The notes: generated by a model from the letters alone, not told the origin. Positions 8,140 to 16,668 are shown, counted from the first letter of the stretch. The stretch is DNA of 64,000 nucleotides from Nakamurella flavida (GCF_030811475.1 NZ_JAUSQV010000001.1:2007501-2071500); one strand, 5' to 3'. Made by a program: numbers and translations.

Positions 8140-9475
8140 CCGCCACCCCGTCCGCGCCGCCCAGGGCCACGGCGGGCGACGGGGTCCAGCCCCGGGCGCG
8201 CGCGGCCAGCAGGGCCGCACCGACCGCCGACACCTCCGGTTCGGCGATCACCGGGGCCGCGACACCGTCGACGGCGGCCTTGATCTCCAGCCAACCGGGC
8301 TGCCGACTCCACCCGCCGGCCAGGCGGACCTCGCGGCCCCGCCCGACCACCTCCTGCACCGCGTCGACGGCGTCCCGGCCCAGCCGGGCGAGGGCGCCCA
8401 GCACGACCGAGGCCCGGGCCCGGGGATCGCGTGGGGCGTCGGCGGCGTAGCCGGGTCGGCCGCCGCCGCGCCGACCCGGCAGGAACAGTCCGCTGTCCAC
8501 CGACGGGACGGGGGCCTGCTCGCCGGTGAGGATCCGCTGCAGCTCGGTGCCCACCGCCGGATCCTGGGCGGCCCACGCCGCGTTCCGGGTCAGCTCCTCC
8601 ACCCGCGAGACGGTCCGCCCGGCCGACCGGACACCCGGGGCCAGGTCCACCCCCGGGGGGCGCACGGCCGGCGCCCCGTCGTAGTGGGTGACCGCGACCT
8701 CGGCCGTGCCCATCGAGTCCAGGACCACGCCGGGCACCCACTGGTCCACCCCCCAGCCACCGATGGCGTGATCGTGTCCGCCGGCCACGACGATCGCATC
8801 CGGGCCGAGGAGCCCGGCCGTGCGCCATGTCGGCGAGCGCAGCGCGCCGACGATCTCCCCGGCGCCGAGCACCCGGGGCAGCAGATCCGTCGAACCCAGC
8901 GTCGCCTCGACCCGGTCGGCCGCCCATGACCGGTCCGTGGACCGCCAGGCGCCGGTGCGCGCGGCGAGGGTGTCGGACAGGAAGGCGCGGCCGGCCCAGC
9001 GGACGGCGGCCAGGTCGGCCACGGCCACCCAGCCGGCCGCGGTGTCACCCCCGGGTTGGCCGCGGGACCAGGCCCACCCGACCATGGCCCGGGCCGGATC
9101 GCTCTCCGCGTCCAGGGTCCGGTCGTCCGGCAGACGTGACCGCAAGCCGCTGAACACGCCCTGCCGACGGGGATCGAACCAGGCCAGCGGCGGGCCGAGC
9201 GGTCGCCGATCGGCGTCGACCAGTACCCCGTCCTCGCCGACCCCCACGACGCAGATCGCGTGGATCTCGTGGGTCTCCCCGCAGACCCGGGTGATCATGG
9301 CGTCCACCGTGTCGAGCACGGCGGTGACGTCCAGCGACAACCCGGCGGGGTCGCGCGGGGTGGGACCCGACGCCCGGGCGACGACCACGCCGTCCGCGGC
9401 CAGGGCCACGACCTTGGTGTTGGTGCTCCCGATGTCGACGCCGCAGGAGACCGGGCGACGGGCGGCGCTGGGCAT
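8126..9475 (-). CDS. FGGY-family carbohydrate kinase (third kinase of the operon)
   Basis: 449 residues; ATG 9475 follows GGAGGTG, 7 nt upstream. The actin-like ATPase N-domain begins CGVDIGSTNTKVVAL (phosphate-binding loop 1). The substrate/catalytic Asp region is FDPRRQG. The C-domain shows VVAGGHDHAIGGWG and GTAEV (phosphate loop 2), then LAGGWSRQPGWLEIKA (adenosine loop). FGGY kinases phosphorylate pentuloses, hexuloses or polyols. It is the last gene of the aldolase-kinase-kinase-kinase operon, 145 bp after xylB. It is shorter than xylulokinases (about 490-500) and lacks a recognisable substrate-class signature, so the sugar is not named. Confidence 0.9.
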   Translation of the reverse strand: MPSAARRPVSCGVDIGSTNTKVVALAADGVVVARASGPTPRDPAGLSLDVTAVLDTVDAMITRVCGETHEIHAICVVGVGEDGVLVDADRRPLGPPLAWFDPRRQGVFSGLRSRLPDDRTLDAESDPARAMVGWAWSRGQPGGDTAAGWVAVADLAAVRWAGRAFLSDTLAARTGAWRSTDRSWAADRVEATLGSTDLLPRVLGAGEIVGALRSPTWRTAGLLGPDAIVVAGGHDHAIGGWGVDQWVPGVVLDSMGTAEVAVTHYDGAPAVRPPGVDLAPGVRSAGRTVSRVEELTRNAAWAAQDPAVGTELQRILTGEQAPVPSVDSGLFLPGRRGGGRPGYAADAPRDPRARASVVLGALARLGRDAVDAVQEVVGRGREVRLAGGWSRQPGWLEIKAAVDGVAAPVIAEPEVSAVGAALLAARARGWTPSPAVALGGADGVAVSWR

Positions 9476-9619
9476 GACCGTCACCTCCGCCGAGCGGCTC
9501 CACCGCGGGGGACCCCCGCGCGGGGACCGTGTCGTGCGGCCGGGAGGCCACCCGGCTGCCCAGCTTAGGGGGCCCACCGTCGGCCCGCCGCGGTGTTCCC
9601 CACCGGGCCGGCGGAGAGG

Positions 9620-11047
9620 TCAGCGGTAGCCCAGGGCGCCGGTGGCCGCCTCGTACTGCTGCCCGATCCGCGGCTCGCTGGCCGCCGCCGGCAGGCTCAC
9701 CCGCTCGACCGGCCAGGCCGGGAACGACCCGGTCAGCGTCGAGACCGCCTGCATGGCCGCCCCTCTGGTGACGTACTCGTCCGGACCGGGGAGCACGACG
9801 GGGACGTCGACGAGCTGGGTCAGCACCTCGCGCACCGCCGGGCTGCGGGACGCCCCGCCGATGAGGATCAACCGGTCGGTCCGCAGGTCGCACGCCGCCA
9901 GCGCCTGCAACATGGCCACCTGGTTGAGCAGGGTGCCCTCGATGACCGCGCGGGCGAAGTTGGGCCGGGTGAAGTTGGCCAGCGAGGCCTGCATGAGCGA
10001 CCCCCGGGCCTGCGGCAGGTCCGGGGTGCGCTCCCCCTCGAAGTACGGGACGAGGGTCAGCCCCTCCGCCCCGGGCGGCGCCTGCAGGGCGAGATCGGAC
10101 AGCTCGTCGTGCGTGCACCCCAGGAGGGCGGCGCCGGCGTCGAGATTGCGCGCGGCGTTCAGCGTGGCGACCAGCGGCAGGTGCCGTCCGGTGGCGTCGG
10201 CGTAGTTGCAGACGTGTCCGGCGTAGTCGTGGACCGGCTCCGCCGACCGGGTGTAGACCACGCCGGAGGTCCCCAGGGAGAGCACCGTGTCCCCCTCGGC
10301 CAGGCCGAGAGCCAGTGCTGCCGCGGCGTTGTCGCCGCTCCCGACGCCGACGGCGATGCCGGCGGGGATGCCCGGGATGCCGACCCCGGTCACCCCGGCC
10401 CGCTCCAGCGGCCCGAGCACCCGCGGCAGCAGGACGGCGGCACCGAAGGCGTGCTCGACCAGATCCAGGCAGTACTCCCCGCTGTCCGGCGACCAGTACC
10501 CGGTGCCGCTGGCCTCGGACCGGTCGGTGATGAGTTCGGCCAGGTCACCCGTCGGACCGCCGGTCGGGCCGAAGCCGCGCAGCCGCCAGGTCAACCAGTC
10601 GTGCACCACGGCGACCGCCGCCGTCCGGTCCGCGGACGTGGGATCGACGTCCCGGAGCCAGCGCAGCTTGGCCACCGTGTCGGACAGGGTCAGCGGCAGG
10701 CCGGTGCGGCGGATCCACTCGTCCCGGCCCAGTTCGGCGTTCAGGTCGGTCATCTGCCGGTGCGAACCGGTGTCGTTCCACAGTGGCGACGGGCAGACGA
10801 CCTCACCGGACGCACCGAGGAAGACGGGGGTGTGCTGCTGCCCGCTCACCGACACGGCCTCGACGTCGGCCAGGCCGCCGGCCCGGTCGACGGCCAGCAA
10901 CAGGGCCGCCCACCAGGCCTCGGGATCCACGATCGTCGCGGCCGGGTGCGACGCCTTGCCCTCCCGGACCTGCGCGCCGGTGGCCAGGTCGCGCACCGTC
11001 ACCTTGCACGCCTGGGTGGACGAGTCGATCCCGGCGACCAACGTCAT
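9620..11047 (-). CDS. xylB: Xylulokinase-like FGGY kinase
   Basis: 475 residues; ATG 11047 has GGGGGACGGTC upstream. Motifs are typical of XylB: loop 1 AGIDSSTQACKVTVRD, the substrate loop VEAVSVSGQQHTPVFLG (the SGQQH signature of xylulokinases), catalytic Asp in PLWNDTGS, phosphate 2 loop LSLGTSGVVYTR, and C-terminal LILIGGASRSPAVREVLTQL. Expected reaction: ATP plus D-xylulose gives D-xylulose 5-phosphate. It is flanked by two further FGGY kinases and an aldolase, so the operon may handle several ketoses derived from polyols. The symbol rests on motif similarity. Confidence 0.88.
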   Translation of the reverse strand: MTLVAGIDSSTQACKVTVRDLATGAQVREGKASHPAATIVDPEAWWAALLLAVDRAGGLADVEAVSVSGQQHTPVFLGASGEVVCPSPLWNDTGSHRQMTDLNAELGRDEWIRRTGLPLTLSDTVAKLRWLRDVDPTSADRTAAVAVVHDWLTWRLRGFGPTGGPTGDLAELITDRSEASGTGYWSPDSGEYCLDLVEHAFGAAVLLPRVLGPLERAGVTGVGIPGIPAGIAVGVGSGDNAAAALALGLAEGDTVLSLGTSGVVYTRSAEPVHDYAGHVCNYADATGRHLPLVATLNAARNLDAGAALLGCTHDELSDLALQAPPGAEGLTLVPYFEGERTPDLPQARGSLMQASLANFTRPNFARAVIEGTLLNQVAMLQALAACDLRTDRLILIGGASRSPAVREVLTQLVDVPVVLPGPDEYVTRGAAMQAVSTLTGSFPAWPVERVSLPAAASEPRIGQQYEAATGALGYR

Positions 11048-11108
11048 GACCGTCCCCCTGCCGGCCCGGGGAAGCCCGGGCCCTCGCTCCGCCTGCCGGG
11101 CCGGACGC

Positions 11109-12554
11109 TCACGCCGGCATCGCCTTCATGTGCTCCCACCGGGCCGAGCTGGTCGCCGACCACTCGCGCAGCCGGTCGGTGCGCCCGCCGTCGGGGGCGA
11201 TCTCCCGGGGGGAGCAGCCGGCCCAGTCCAGCACGGTGCCCGACGCCAGCGCCTGCGCGCCCCGGGAGACGACCTCGGGGACGGCGGCCACACTCAACGG
11301 GATGCCCAGCAGATCGGCCTTGAGCTGGAGCCAGAGATCGTTGCGGGCCGCCGGCCCGATGACCTTGACCCGTTCCACCGGGACGCGGAACAGCGTCAGG
11401 ACGTCCTGGAACTGGCGGACCAGCCCGAGGAAGCAGCCCAGCACGACGTCCTCGACCGCGGTGTCCGACCCGATGCCGGCCATCACCCCGCGCGCCACGG
11501 CCGACTTGTCCGGCGGCGGGCTGCCGCGGAACTGCGGGAGCACCAGCGGAACGGCAGCCAGGTCGACATCATCGGCCAGCCAACGGGTGTGCAGCTCCTG
11601 CAGGCAGCCGAGCAGGCTCCCGGTGTCCATGCCGAGCATCGATCCGACGGTCGCGAACGCCGATCCGCCCGTCGGGATGGAGGCGAAGAGGGTGAAGTCC
11701 GACCCGCGGCAGGCCAGCCCGTTCGCCAGCTTGGACCGCCGGGCCGCGGCGGACAGATCGGGGTGGTCCCGGAGGAACAGCAGACCCTCGGTGGTGCCGG
11801 TGGAGTTGAGCAGCTCGCCGCGCCGCAGATCGGCGCCGATCGCGCCGACCATGTGGTCGTGGCCGGCCACGTGCACGACCACGTCGGGACCCAGCGCGGC
11901 CTCGCCGGCCCAGGCGGCGGTCACGACGGTGCCCTCGGCCGCCGACCGCACCTCGGGGAACAGCCCGACATCGACCCCCAGCAGCGCGCACACCTCCGCC
12001 GACCACGTCCCGGTCGACACGTCCAGCGCCATCGTGCGACTGGCCAGCGACCGTTCCGACCACCGCCGGCCGGTCATCCGGGCGGCGAGGTACTCGGCGA
12101 TGTTCAGCCACCGGGCGTCCCGGCCGGCGTCCCCGGCGTGGGCGAGCGCCCACGCGGCCTTCGACAGGCCGTAGTTCGCATTCACCGGCAGCCCGGTGAT
12201 CGCCGAGATGGTGGCCCGCTGGTCGTCGGTGAGCACGGCGAGGAGATCGGCCCCGCGGTGGTCGTGCCACAGGATCATCGGGGAGGCGAGGGTGGCGTCG
12301 GGTCGGACCAGGCCGCCGGACTCGCCGACGCCGGCGATGCTCACGCGCCGGACCGATTCCCGGACCGAGGTCGGCACCCCCCGGACGAAACCCAGCACCA
12401 TCGCGTGCAGGGCCTCGACGTCGTAGATCTCGCCCCACCGGTCACCGGTGGTCGGGGTGGAGTGCCGTGCGGAGGCCACCGACCGGCCCTCGGCGTCGAA
12501 CAGGCACAGCTTCACGCTGGTGGTGCCGATGTCGATGGTGACGGTCGGGAGCAT
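11109..12554 (-). CDS. FGGY-family carbohydrate kinase (second gene of the operon)
   Basis: 481 residues; ATG 12554, 9 bp after the aldolase stop, so the two genes are tightly coupled. Loop 1 is TIDIGTTSVKLCLFD. The mid-region is AGVGESGGLVRPDA, then ILWHDHRGADLL with the probable catalytic Asp, VAGHDHMVGAIGAD and NSTGTTEGLLFL. The ATP end is VKVIGPAARNDLWLQLKADLLG. VAGHDHMVGA resembles the sedoheptulokinase, xylulokinase-2 and gluconokinase branches rather than XylB. Pairing with a class II aldolase suggests that a 1-phosphorylated ketose is produced and then cleaved. Confidence 0.88.
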   Translation of the reverse strand: MLPTVTIDIGTTSVKLCLFDAEGRSVASARHSTPTTGDRWGEIYDVEALHAMVLGFVRGVPTSVRESVRRVSIAGVGESGGLVRPDATLASPMILWHDHRGADLLAVLTDDQRATISAITGLPVNANYGLSKAAWALAHAGDAGRDARWLNIAEYLAARMTGRRWSERSLASRTMALDVSTGTWSAEVCALLGVDVGLFPEVRSAAEGTVVTAAWAGEAALGPDVVVHVAGHDHMVGAIGADLRRGELLNSTGTTEGLLFLRDHPDLSAAARRSKLANGLACRGSDFTLFASIPTGGSAFATVGSMLGMDTGSLLGCLQELHTRWLADDVDLAAVPLVLPQFRGSPPPDKSAVARGVMAGIGSDTAVEDVVLGCFLGLVRQFQDVLTLFRVPVERVKVIGPAARNDLWLQLKADLLGIPLSVAAVPEVVSRGAQALASGTVLDWAGCSPREIAPDGGRTDRLREWSATSSARWEHMKAMPA

Positions 12555-12563
12555 GATGCGGCG

Positions 12564-13403
12564 TCAGCCGACGACGGGGTTGAGCACGCGGATCCGCCGT
12601 TCGACGACCTCGGTGATCGCGGCGACCGCCTGCTGCGAGACGCGGATGAGCGAGGCCTCGTTCGGGTTGGCGACCCAGGCCTCTCCGAACGCCCGGATCA
12701 TCGCGTTCCGCAGATCGCTGGCCACGTTCACCTTGACCACCCCGAACTCGTGCAGCCGGCCGAGTTGCTCGACGGGCAGACCGGACCCACCGTGCACGAC
12801 GAGCGGGACCGTGGTCGCCTCCCGGACGCGGGCGAGCAGGTCGAAGTCGATCCGGGCATCCGGTGCGTGACCGTGGACGTTGCCCACCGACACCGCGAGC
12901 ATGTCGCAGCCGACCTCGGCCACGAACCGGCCGACCTGGGCCGGATCGGTGCGGTGCTCCTGCTCCGGGCCGATGTCGTCCTCCTTTCCACCGATGCTGC
13001 CGAGCTCCGCCTCGAGGGCGAGCTCCGGACCGACCAGGGTGCGCGCCCGGGCGGAGACGGCCAGGTTCTCCTCGTACGGCTCCTCGGACGCGTCGATCAT
13101 GATCGAGGTGAAGCGGGCGGCCAACGCGTCCTCGACGGCGCCGATGCTCTTGCCGTGGTCGAGATGGAGCGCCACCGGGACGGGGCAGTCGGCCAGCCGG
13201 CGGGCGACCATGTCGTAGATGTACTCGTACCCGGACAGGGCCACGTTCGTCGGCGCCACCTGGATGAAGGTGGGGACGCCCACCCGCTCGACCGCGGCGA
13301 CGATGCCCATCGTCGTCTCCAGGTTGGTGGTGTTGAACGCACCGGCGACGAGGTTGCGGGACGTGCATTCCTCGATGATCTCGAGACCGCTGACCAGCGC
13401 CAT
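12564..13403 (-). CDS. Class II (zinc) fructose/tagatose-bisphosphate-type aldolase
   Basis: 279 residues; ATG 13403 has AAAGGG 9 nt upstream. The frame runs open to 13547, but the extra segment crosses the operator and is not used. Family motifs: zinc and catalytic residues in PVALHLDHGKS (about residues 75-85), the second zinc site region EAELGSIGGKED (about 130), VSVGNVHG (His ligand), VVHGGSGLP (phosphate loop) and VKVNVASDLRNA. The length fits the GatY/KbaY/FbaA-short class (about 285). It cleaves a ketose (bis)phosphate to dihydroxyacetone phosphate plus an aldehyde. It is the first gene of the operon and is transcribed from the promoter at 13577-13605. Confidence 0.92.
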   Translation of the reverse strand: MALVSGLEIIEECTSRNLVAGAFNTTNLETTMGIVAAVERVGVPTFIQVAPTNVALSGYEYIYDMVARRLADCPVPVALHLDHGKSIGAVEDALAARFTSIMIDASEEPYEENLAVSARARTLVGPELALEAELGSIGGKEDDIGPEQEHRTDPAQVGRFVAEVGCDMLAVSVGNVHGHAPDARIDFDLLARVREATTVPLVVHGGSGLPVEQLGRLHEFGVVKVNVASDLRNAMIRAFGEAWVANPNEASLIRVSQQAVAAITEVVERRIRVLNPVVG

Positions 13404-13566
13404 GTCGGTGACCCTTTCGGACGGATGGGGCCGGCGCGCGGGTGTGCACGCCGGGGTGCGGAGGGGGTTCCGCGAGGACGGGCCGCAGAGCGGGAAGCGC
13501 TGCCGGACCGGTGAGGACGACCACCCGCAGGGGATCACCCCAGGCATGACGTGGCGGTTGTCTTGC

Positions 13567-13605
13567 TTGTACGTACAGACTGGACGAGCTGACTGCTGCT
13601 GTCAA
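13567..13605 (-). promoter_or_regulatory. Promoter of the aldolase/kinase operon with embedded TGTACGTACA operator
   Basis: On the minus strand TTGACA (13605-13600), a 17-bp spacer and CAGTCT (13582-13577) form a near-ideal sigma-70-type promoter. The palindrome TGTACGTACA (13568-13577) starts at the last base of the -10, covering the transcription start, so a bound repressor should block initiation. The untranslated leader to ATG 13403 is about 165 nt. Apart from this and the mirror-image promoter at 13683-13723, nothing else is recognised in the 459-bp gap 13404-13862. Confidence 0.75.
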
Positions 13606-13682
13606 TCCGCCGATCATTCCCGCGCTCGTAGGCCTCTCGGACGAACGACGAACGCCGGGGGCGACCGTGTCCGCATCGTGTC

Positions 13683-13723
13683 TTGACGCTCCCTGGTCCC
13701 ACTCGTATGGTCTGTACGTACAA
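13683..13723 (+). promoter_or_regulatory. Promoter of the sugar-binding lipoprotein gene with TGTACGTACA operator
   Basis: TTGACG (13683-13688), a 17-bp spacer and TATGGT (13706-13711) are followed one base later by TGTACGTACA (13713-13722). The layout mirrors the divergent aldolase promoter: both show CTTGTACGTACAGAC when read from the gene side. The leader to ATG 13863 is about 145 nt. The shared operator predicts co-regulation by the GntR protein at 7381. Confidence 0.75.
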
Positions 13724-13862
13724 GAACGACCGAGCTCGTCCGGGGTCCACGTCCGACCCGGACGGTGCGGGCCGCCCCGTCCGTGGCCGGCAGCACGCGA
13801 TCGACCAGCCCCACACCCCTGCGTCTTCGCCGAAGCCGCCGGAACCCAGGAGGAGAACCCAG

Positions 13863-15116
13863 ATGCAGTCAAGCAGGGCACTGAAGTGGCGGACCGGATC
13901 GCTGGCCGCCCTCGCCTCGGCCACATTGCTGCTGAGCGCCTGCGGCAGCGGCGGTACCGCCGCGAGCAGCGGCACGTCGGCCGCGTCGTCCGCCGCGAGC
14001 AGCGCCGCCGGCTCCGCCACGTCGTCCGGGTCCGCGTCCTCGGGGTCGTCCTCGGCCGCGTCGTCCGGCTCGGCGACCTCCGGGTCCGCGGCCGCGACCG
14101 AGGCGGCCGTGCCCACCATCGTCGTCCCCGAGGGGGAGACGGTCGGCGTCTCGCTGATCACCAAGACCCAGAACAACCCCTTCTTCATCGCCCTGAACGA
14201 GGCGGCGGAGGCGGAGGCCGCGAAGGTCGGCGTGAACCTGACCCTGGCGTCCGGATCGGCGGACGGTGACGAGCAGGCCCAGATCGACGCCGTGGAGCAG
14301 GCCATCGCCCGCGGCGACAAGGGCATCCTGATCACCACGAACGGCCCGGGTGTGAACCCGGCGCTGGAGAAGGCCAAGGCCGCCGGGATCATCATCATCG
14401 CGCTCGACACCCCGCTGACTCCCACCGATCTCGCCGACATGACCTTCGCGTCGAACAACTTCACCGCCGGCACCCTGATCGGTGAGTGGGCCGCGGCCCA
14501 GCTGAACGGCGAGAAGGCCACCATCGCGATGCTCGACCTGTTCAACGACAAGATCGTCTCCCTGGACCACCAGCGTGACCAGGGCTTCCTCACCGGCATG
14601 GGCATCGACACCAAGGACGACCAGGTCAACGGGGACGAGGACCCGACGGGTACCTACTCCGGCGGCAAGGGCGGCGAGTACGAGATCGTCTGCAACGAGC
14701 CGACCACCGGGTCCAACGACGGCGGCCGCTCGGCCATGGAGCTCTGCCTGACCCAGGACAGCGGCCCCAACATCAACACCGTCTACTCCCTGAACGAGCC
14801 GGCCGGTGCGGGTGGCGTCGCCGCCCTCACCTCGGCCAACATCACCGCGCCCGTCGTGGTGTCGATCGACGGCGGCTGCGGCGGCATCGCCGACGTCACC
14901 GCCGGGGTCATCGGCGCGACCGCTCTGCAGTACCCGTCGCGGATGGCGGCGTACGGCGTCGACACCGTCGCGGCCCTGGCCCGTGGCGGCGAGGCCCCCG
15001 CGTTCAGCCCCGGTCTCGACTTCTTCGACACCGGCCTGACCCTGGTCACCGACTCCCCCGTGGACGGCCTGCCCAGCATCACCAGCGCCGAGGCGCAGGA
15101 CATCTGCTGGGGCTGA
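13863..15116 (+). CDS. Sugar ABC transporter substrate-binding lipoprotein (ribose/fructose type)
   Basis: 417 residues; ATG 13863 with GGAGGAGAACCC upstream. The lipoprotein signal ends LLLSACGS (lipid-attached Cys about 27). A very long Ser/Ala/Gly linker covers about residues 28-85. The mature domain is Peripla_BP_4: VGVSLITKTQNNPFFIALNEAAEA, then GILITTNGPGVNPALEKAKAAGI and IALDTPL (hinge strand), ending VDTVAALARG. Such proteins capture ribose, fructose, xylose or polyols outside the membrane. No permease or ATPase follows, because a strong stem-loop ends the transcript at 15141-15201, so it must share a transporter encoded elsewhere. Control by the same operator as the kinase operon links it to the same sugar. 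Confidence 0.92.
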   Translation: MQSSRALKWRTGSLAALASATLLLSACGSGGTAASSGTSAASSAASSAAGSATSSGSASSGSSSAASSGSATSGSAAATEAAVPTIVVPEGETVGVSLITKTQNNPFFIALNEAAEAEAAKVGVNLTLASGSADGDEQAQIDAVEQAIARGDKGILITTNGPGVNPALEKAKAAGIIIIALDTPLTPTDLADMTFASNNFTAGTLIGEWAAAQLNGEKATIAMLDLFNDKIVSLDHQRDQGFLTGMGIDTKDDQVNGDEDPTGTYSGGKGGEYEIVCNEPTTGSNDGGRSAMELCLTQDSGPNINTVYSLNEPAGAGGVAALTSANITAPVVVSIDGGCGGIADVTAGVIGATALQYPSRMAAYGVDTVAALARGGEAPAFSPGLDFFDTGLTLVTDSPVDGLPSITSAEAQDICWG

Positions 15117-15140
15117 TGCCCGCTCCTGGTGAGCGGTGCC

Positions 15141-15201
15141 CGACGGCGCCGGTCCGTTCGCCCGCCGCACTCACGGCGGAGCGTCCGGGCCGGCGCCGTC
15201 G
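15141..15201 (+). terminator. Stem-loop terminator candidate after the sugar-binding gene
   Basis: Perfect 12-bp arms CGACGGCGCCGG (15141-15152) and CCGGCGCCGTCG (15190-15201), with a shorter GC stem inside the 37-nt loop. There is no T-tract, as is usual for actinobacterial terminators. It starts 24 bp after the stop codon. Confidence 0.6.
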
Positions 15202-15236
15202 GCGTTCCCCCACCCGGGGCTCGGTACCGTGACCCG

Positions 15237-16499
15237 GTGACCCCGCCCCGCCGCGCCGCACGTCGAGGCGGGCGGGCCGTCCCCCTCGCCCTGGCCCTGC
15301 TGCTCGCGGGATGTACCGCCGCCGGCGGGGACGGCGTCGCGTCGGTCACCGACGACCCGGCGAGCGCGGTCACCTCCGTGAGCATCACCCCGGTGACCCC
15401 CGCGGGCCTGGTCACCGGTCCCGGGGTGAGCAGCACCGCGATCACCCTGGCCGTGCTCGTGGACCCCGAGCGGGACCGCGGCACCGTGCAGGGGGTCCGG
15501 CTGTGGCAAGGCTCGGTCAACGCCGACGGTGGACTGTGCGGGCGGTCCGTCACCCTGGTGGTCACCGGGGCCGGCGGCGTGCCGACCGACCCGGCCGAGG
15601 CCTACCGGCAGGTCGGACGGGACGCCCTGGGGGTCATCACCACCCCCGGCGGGGGTGATCTCGCGGACCTGCTGGCCGCCGACGCGATGCCGGCGCTGGC
15701 CGCCGGAGGCCCCGCGCTGACCTCCGCCCCGCTCCCCGTCGGCGCCACGGACGACGTCCTGGCCATTAACGCCCTGGCCTACCTGCAGGGCGCCGACCTG
15801 CTGCCCGCCGGTGCGCCGGTGGGGGTGCTCACCGACGGTGGTCCGAGCGCGGTCGACGCGTTGACCGGCGCACGCTGGTGGGTCCGGCAGGAGGGCGCCG
15901 GGGCGCTGGCCGTCCGACCGGTGGGCTCGGACACCGACCTGACCGACTGGGGCGGGGCGCCGGTCGTGCTCGGGCTGGCCGACGCGGCCGCGGTCTCCCG
16001 GCTGGCCGAGTCGGTCCCCGCCGGGACCACGGTGGTGACGACGGTGGACGGGTACGACCCCGCGGTGTGGAGTCCGGCCGCACTGGCCGTCGCCGCGCAG
16101 GGCCGGGTGCTGGTGACCGCCCCCACCCCGGCCTTCGGCTCGGACCAGCCGGCCGCCGCGGCCGTGGCCGCGGAGTTCCGGGCCGCCGGGGGCACCGACC
16201 CGGGTGCCCGACTGCTCGCCGGGTACGCCGCCGCCACCGAGTGGGGCCGACTGCTCACCGGCATGTGCGCCGACCTCGCCCTGACCCGCTCGGCGGCCAC
16301 CGACGCGCTGGCCGCCGTCGGGCCCGCCCCGGACGGCTCACTGCTGGGTCCCACCGACCCGGGGGCGATCGCCCTCGGCCTGCCGGCGACCCGGGTCTCG
16401 GCCATGTCCCGGGCCGATCCGGGTGCCCCCGCCGGGCTCGCCCCGTTGACCTGGCTCGAGTCCGACGACGACATCGACGCCTACCGGCCGCCGCGCTGA
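15237..16499 (+). CDS. Lipoprotein, type 1 periplasmic-binding-fold receptor (amino-acid/ligand-binding type)
   Basis: 420 residues from GTG 15237. The box TACCGT (15225-15230) at -12 to -7 suggests a leaderless mRNA. The signal peptide is RRAARRGGRAVPLALALLLAGC with a clear lipobox (Cys about 22). The mature part has the order of Peripla_BP_6 receptors: ITLAVLVDPERDRGTVQGVRLWQGSVNADGG, which corresponds to the G-x-x-L-W-x-x-x-I-N-xx-GG motif of LivK-like proteins, then GVITTPGGGDLADLL and a second lobe. It lacks neighbouring permeases. A sensory or solitary binding role is possible. It is GC-rich and Ala/Gly-rich, as its neighbours are. Confidence 0.8.
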   Translation: MTPPRRAARRGGRAVPLALALLLAGCTAAGGDGVASVTDDPASAVTSVSITPVTPAGLVTGPGVSSTAITLAVLVDPERDRGTVQGVRLWQGSVNADGGLCGRSVTLVVTGAGGVPTDPAEAYRQVGRDALGVITTPGGGDLADLLAADAMPALAAGGPALTSAPLPVGATDDVLAINALAYLQGADLLPAGAPVGVLTDGGPSAVDALTGARWWVRQEGAGALAVRPVGSDTDLTDWGGAPVVLGLADAAAVSRLAESVPAGTTVVTTVDGYDPAVWSPAALAVAAQGRVLVTAPTPAFGSDQPAAAAVAAEFRAAGGTDPGARLLAGYAAATEWGRLLTGMCADLALTRSAATDALAAVGPAPDGSLLGPTDPGAIALGLPATRVSAMSRADPGAPAGLAPLTWLESDDDIDAYRPPR

Positions 16500-16562
16500 T
16501 CCCGGACGTCACCGCGTCCCGTCCGGTGTCCCCTCCGGCCCGGGCCGGCGACCCTCGACGGT

Positions 16563-16578
16563 GGCCCGCGCGCGGGCC
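16563..16578. terminator. Perfect 16-bp GC palindrome, possible terminator
   Basis: GGCCCGCGCGCGGGCC, 64 bp after the lipoprotein stop. It could fold with a four-base loop. There is no T-run, so the assignment is weak. Confidence 0.35.
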
Positions 16579-16624
16579 GATCGGCGGAACGGGAAGACTG
16601 GGACCGGGTCGACCGTTGACCCTG

Positions 16625-16647
16625 CAGGTGCTGAACGTCAGCACCTG
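16625..16647. promoter_or_regulatory. Perfect inverted repeat CAGGTGCTGA-ACG-TCAGCACCTG upstream of the aldo/keto reductase
   Basis: Ten-bp perfect arms with a 3-bp centre, ending 21 bp before ATG 16669. TTGACC at 16616-16621 could be a -35 element directly in front of it. The position favours an operator for a dimeric regulator; an mRNA hairpin that controls translation is the alternative. No other copy was noticed in the window. Confidence 0.5.
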
Positions 16648-16668
16648 ATCGCTGCAGGGAGCCGCCCC

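Noticed and set aside
10287-13514. A 1075-codon open frame on the plus strand opposite the kinase/aldolase operon, and similar long frames at 22604-25477 (minus), 54409-57066 (minus), 49440-52001 (minus) and 35439-37292 (plus)
   Set aside because: They run antisense to or overlap genes with clear family motifs, and their products are Arg/Pro/Gly/His-rich with no recognisable domain. Long spurious frames are expected at this GC content.
13404-13862. A riboswitch or attenuator in the long leaders of the aldolase and binding-protein genes
   Set aside because: No conserved riboswitch core or stacked hairpins were recognised; the operator palindromes explain the regulation adequately.
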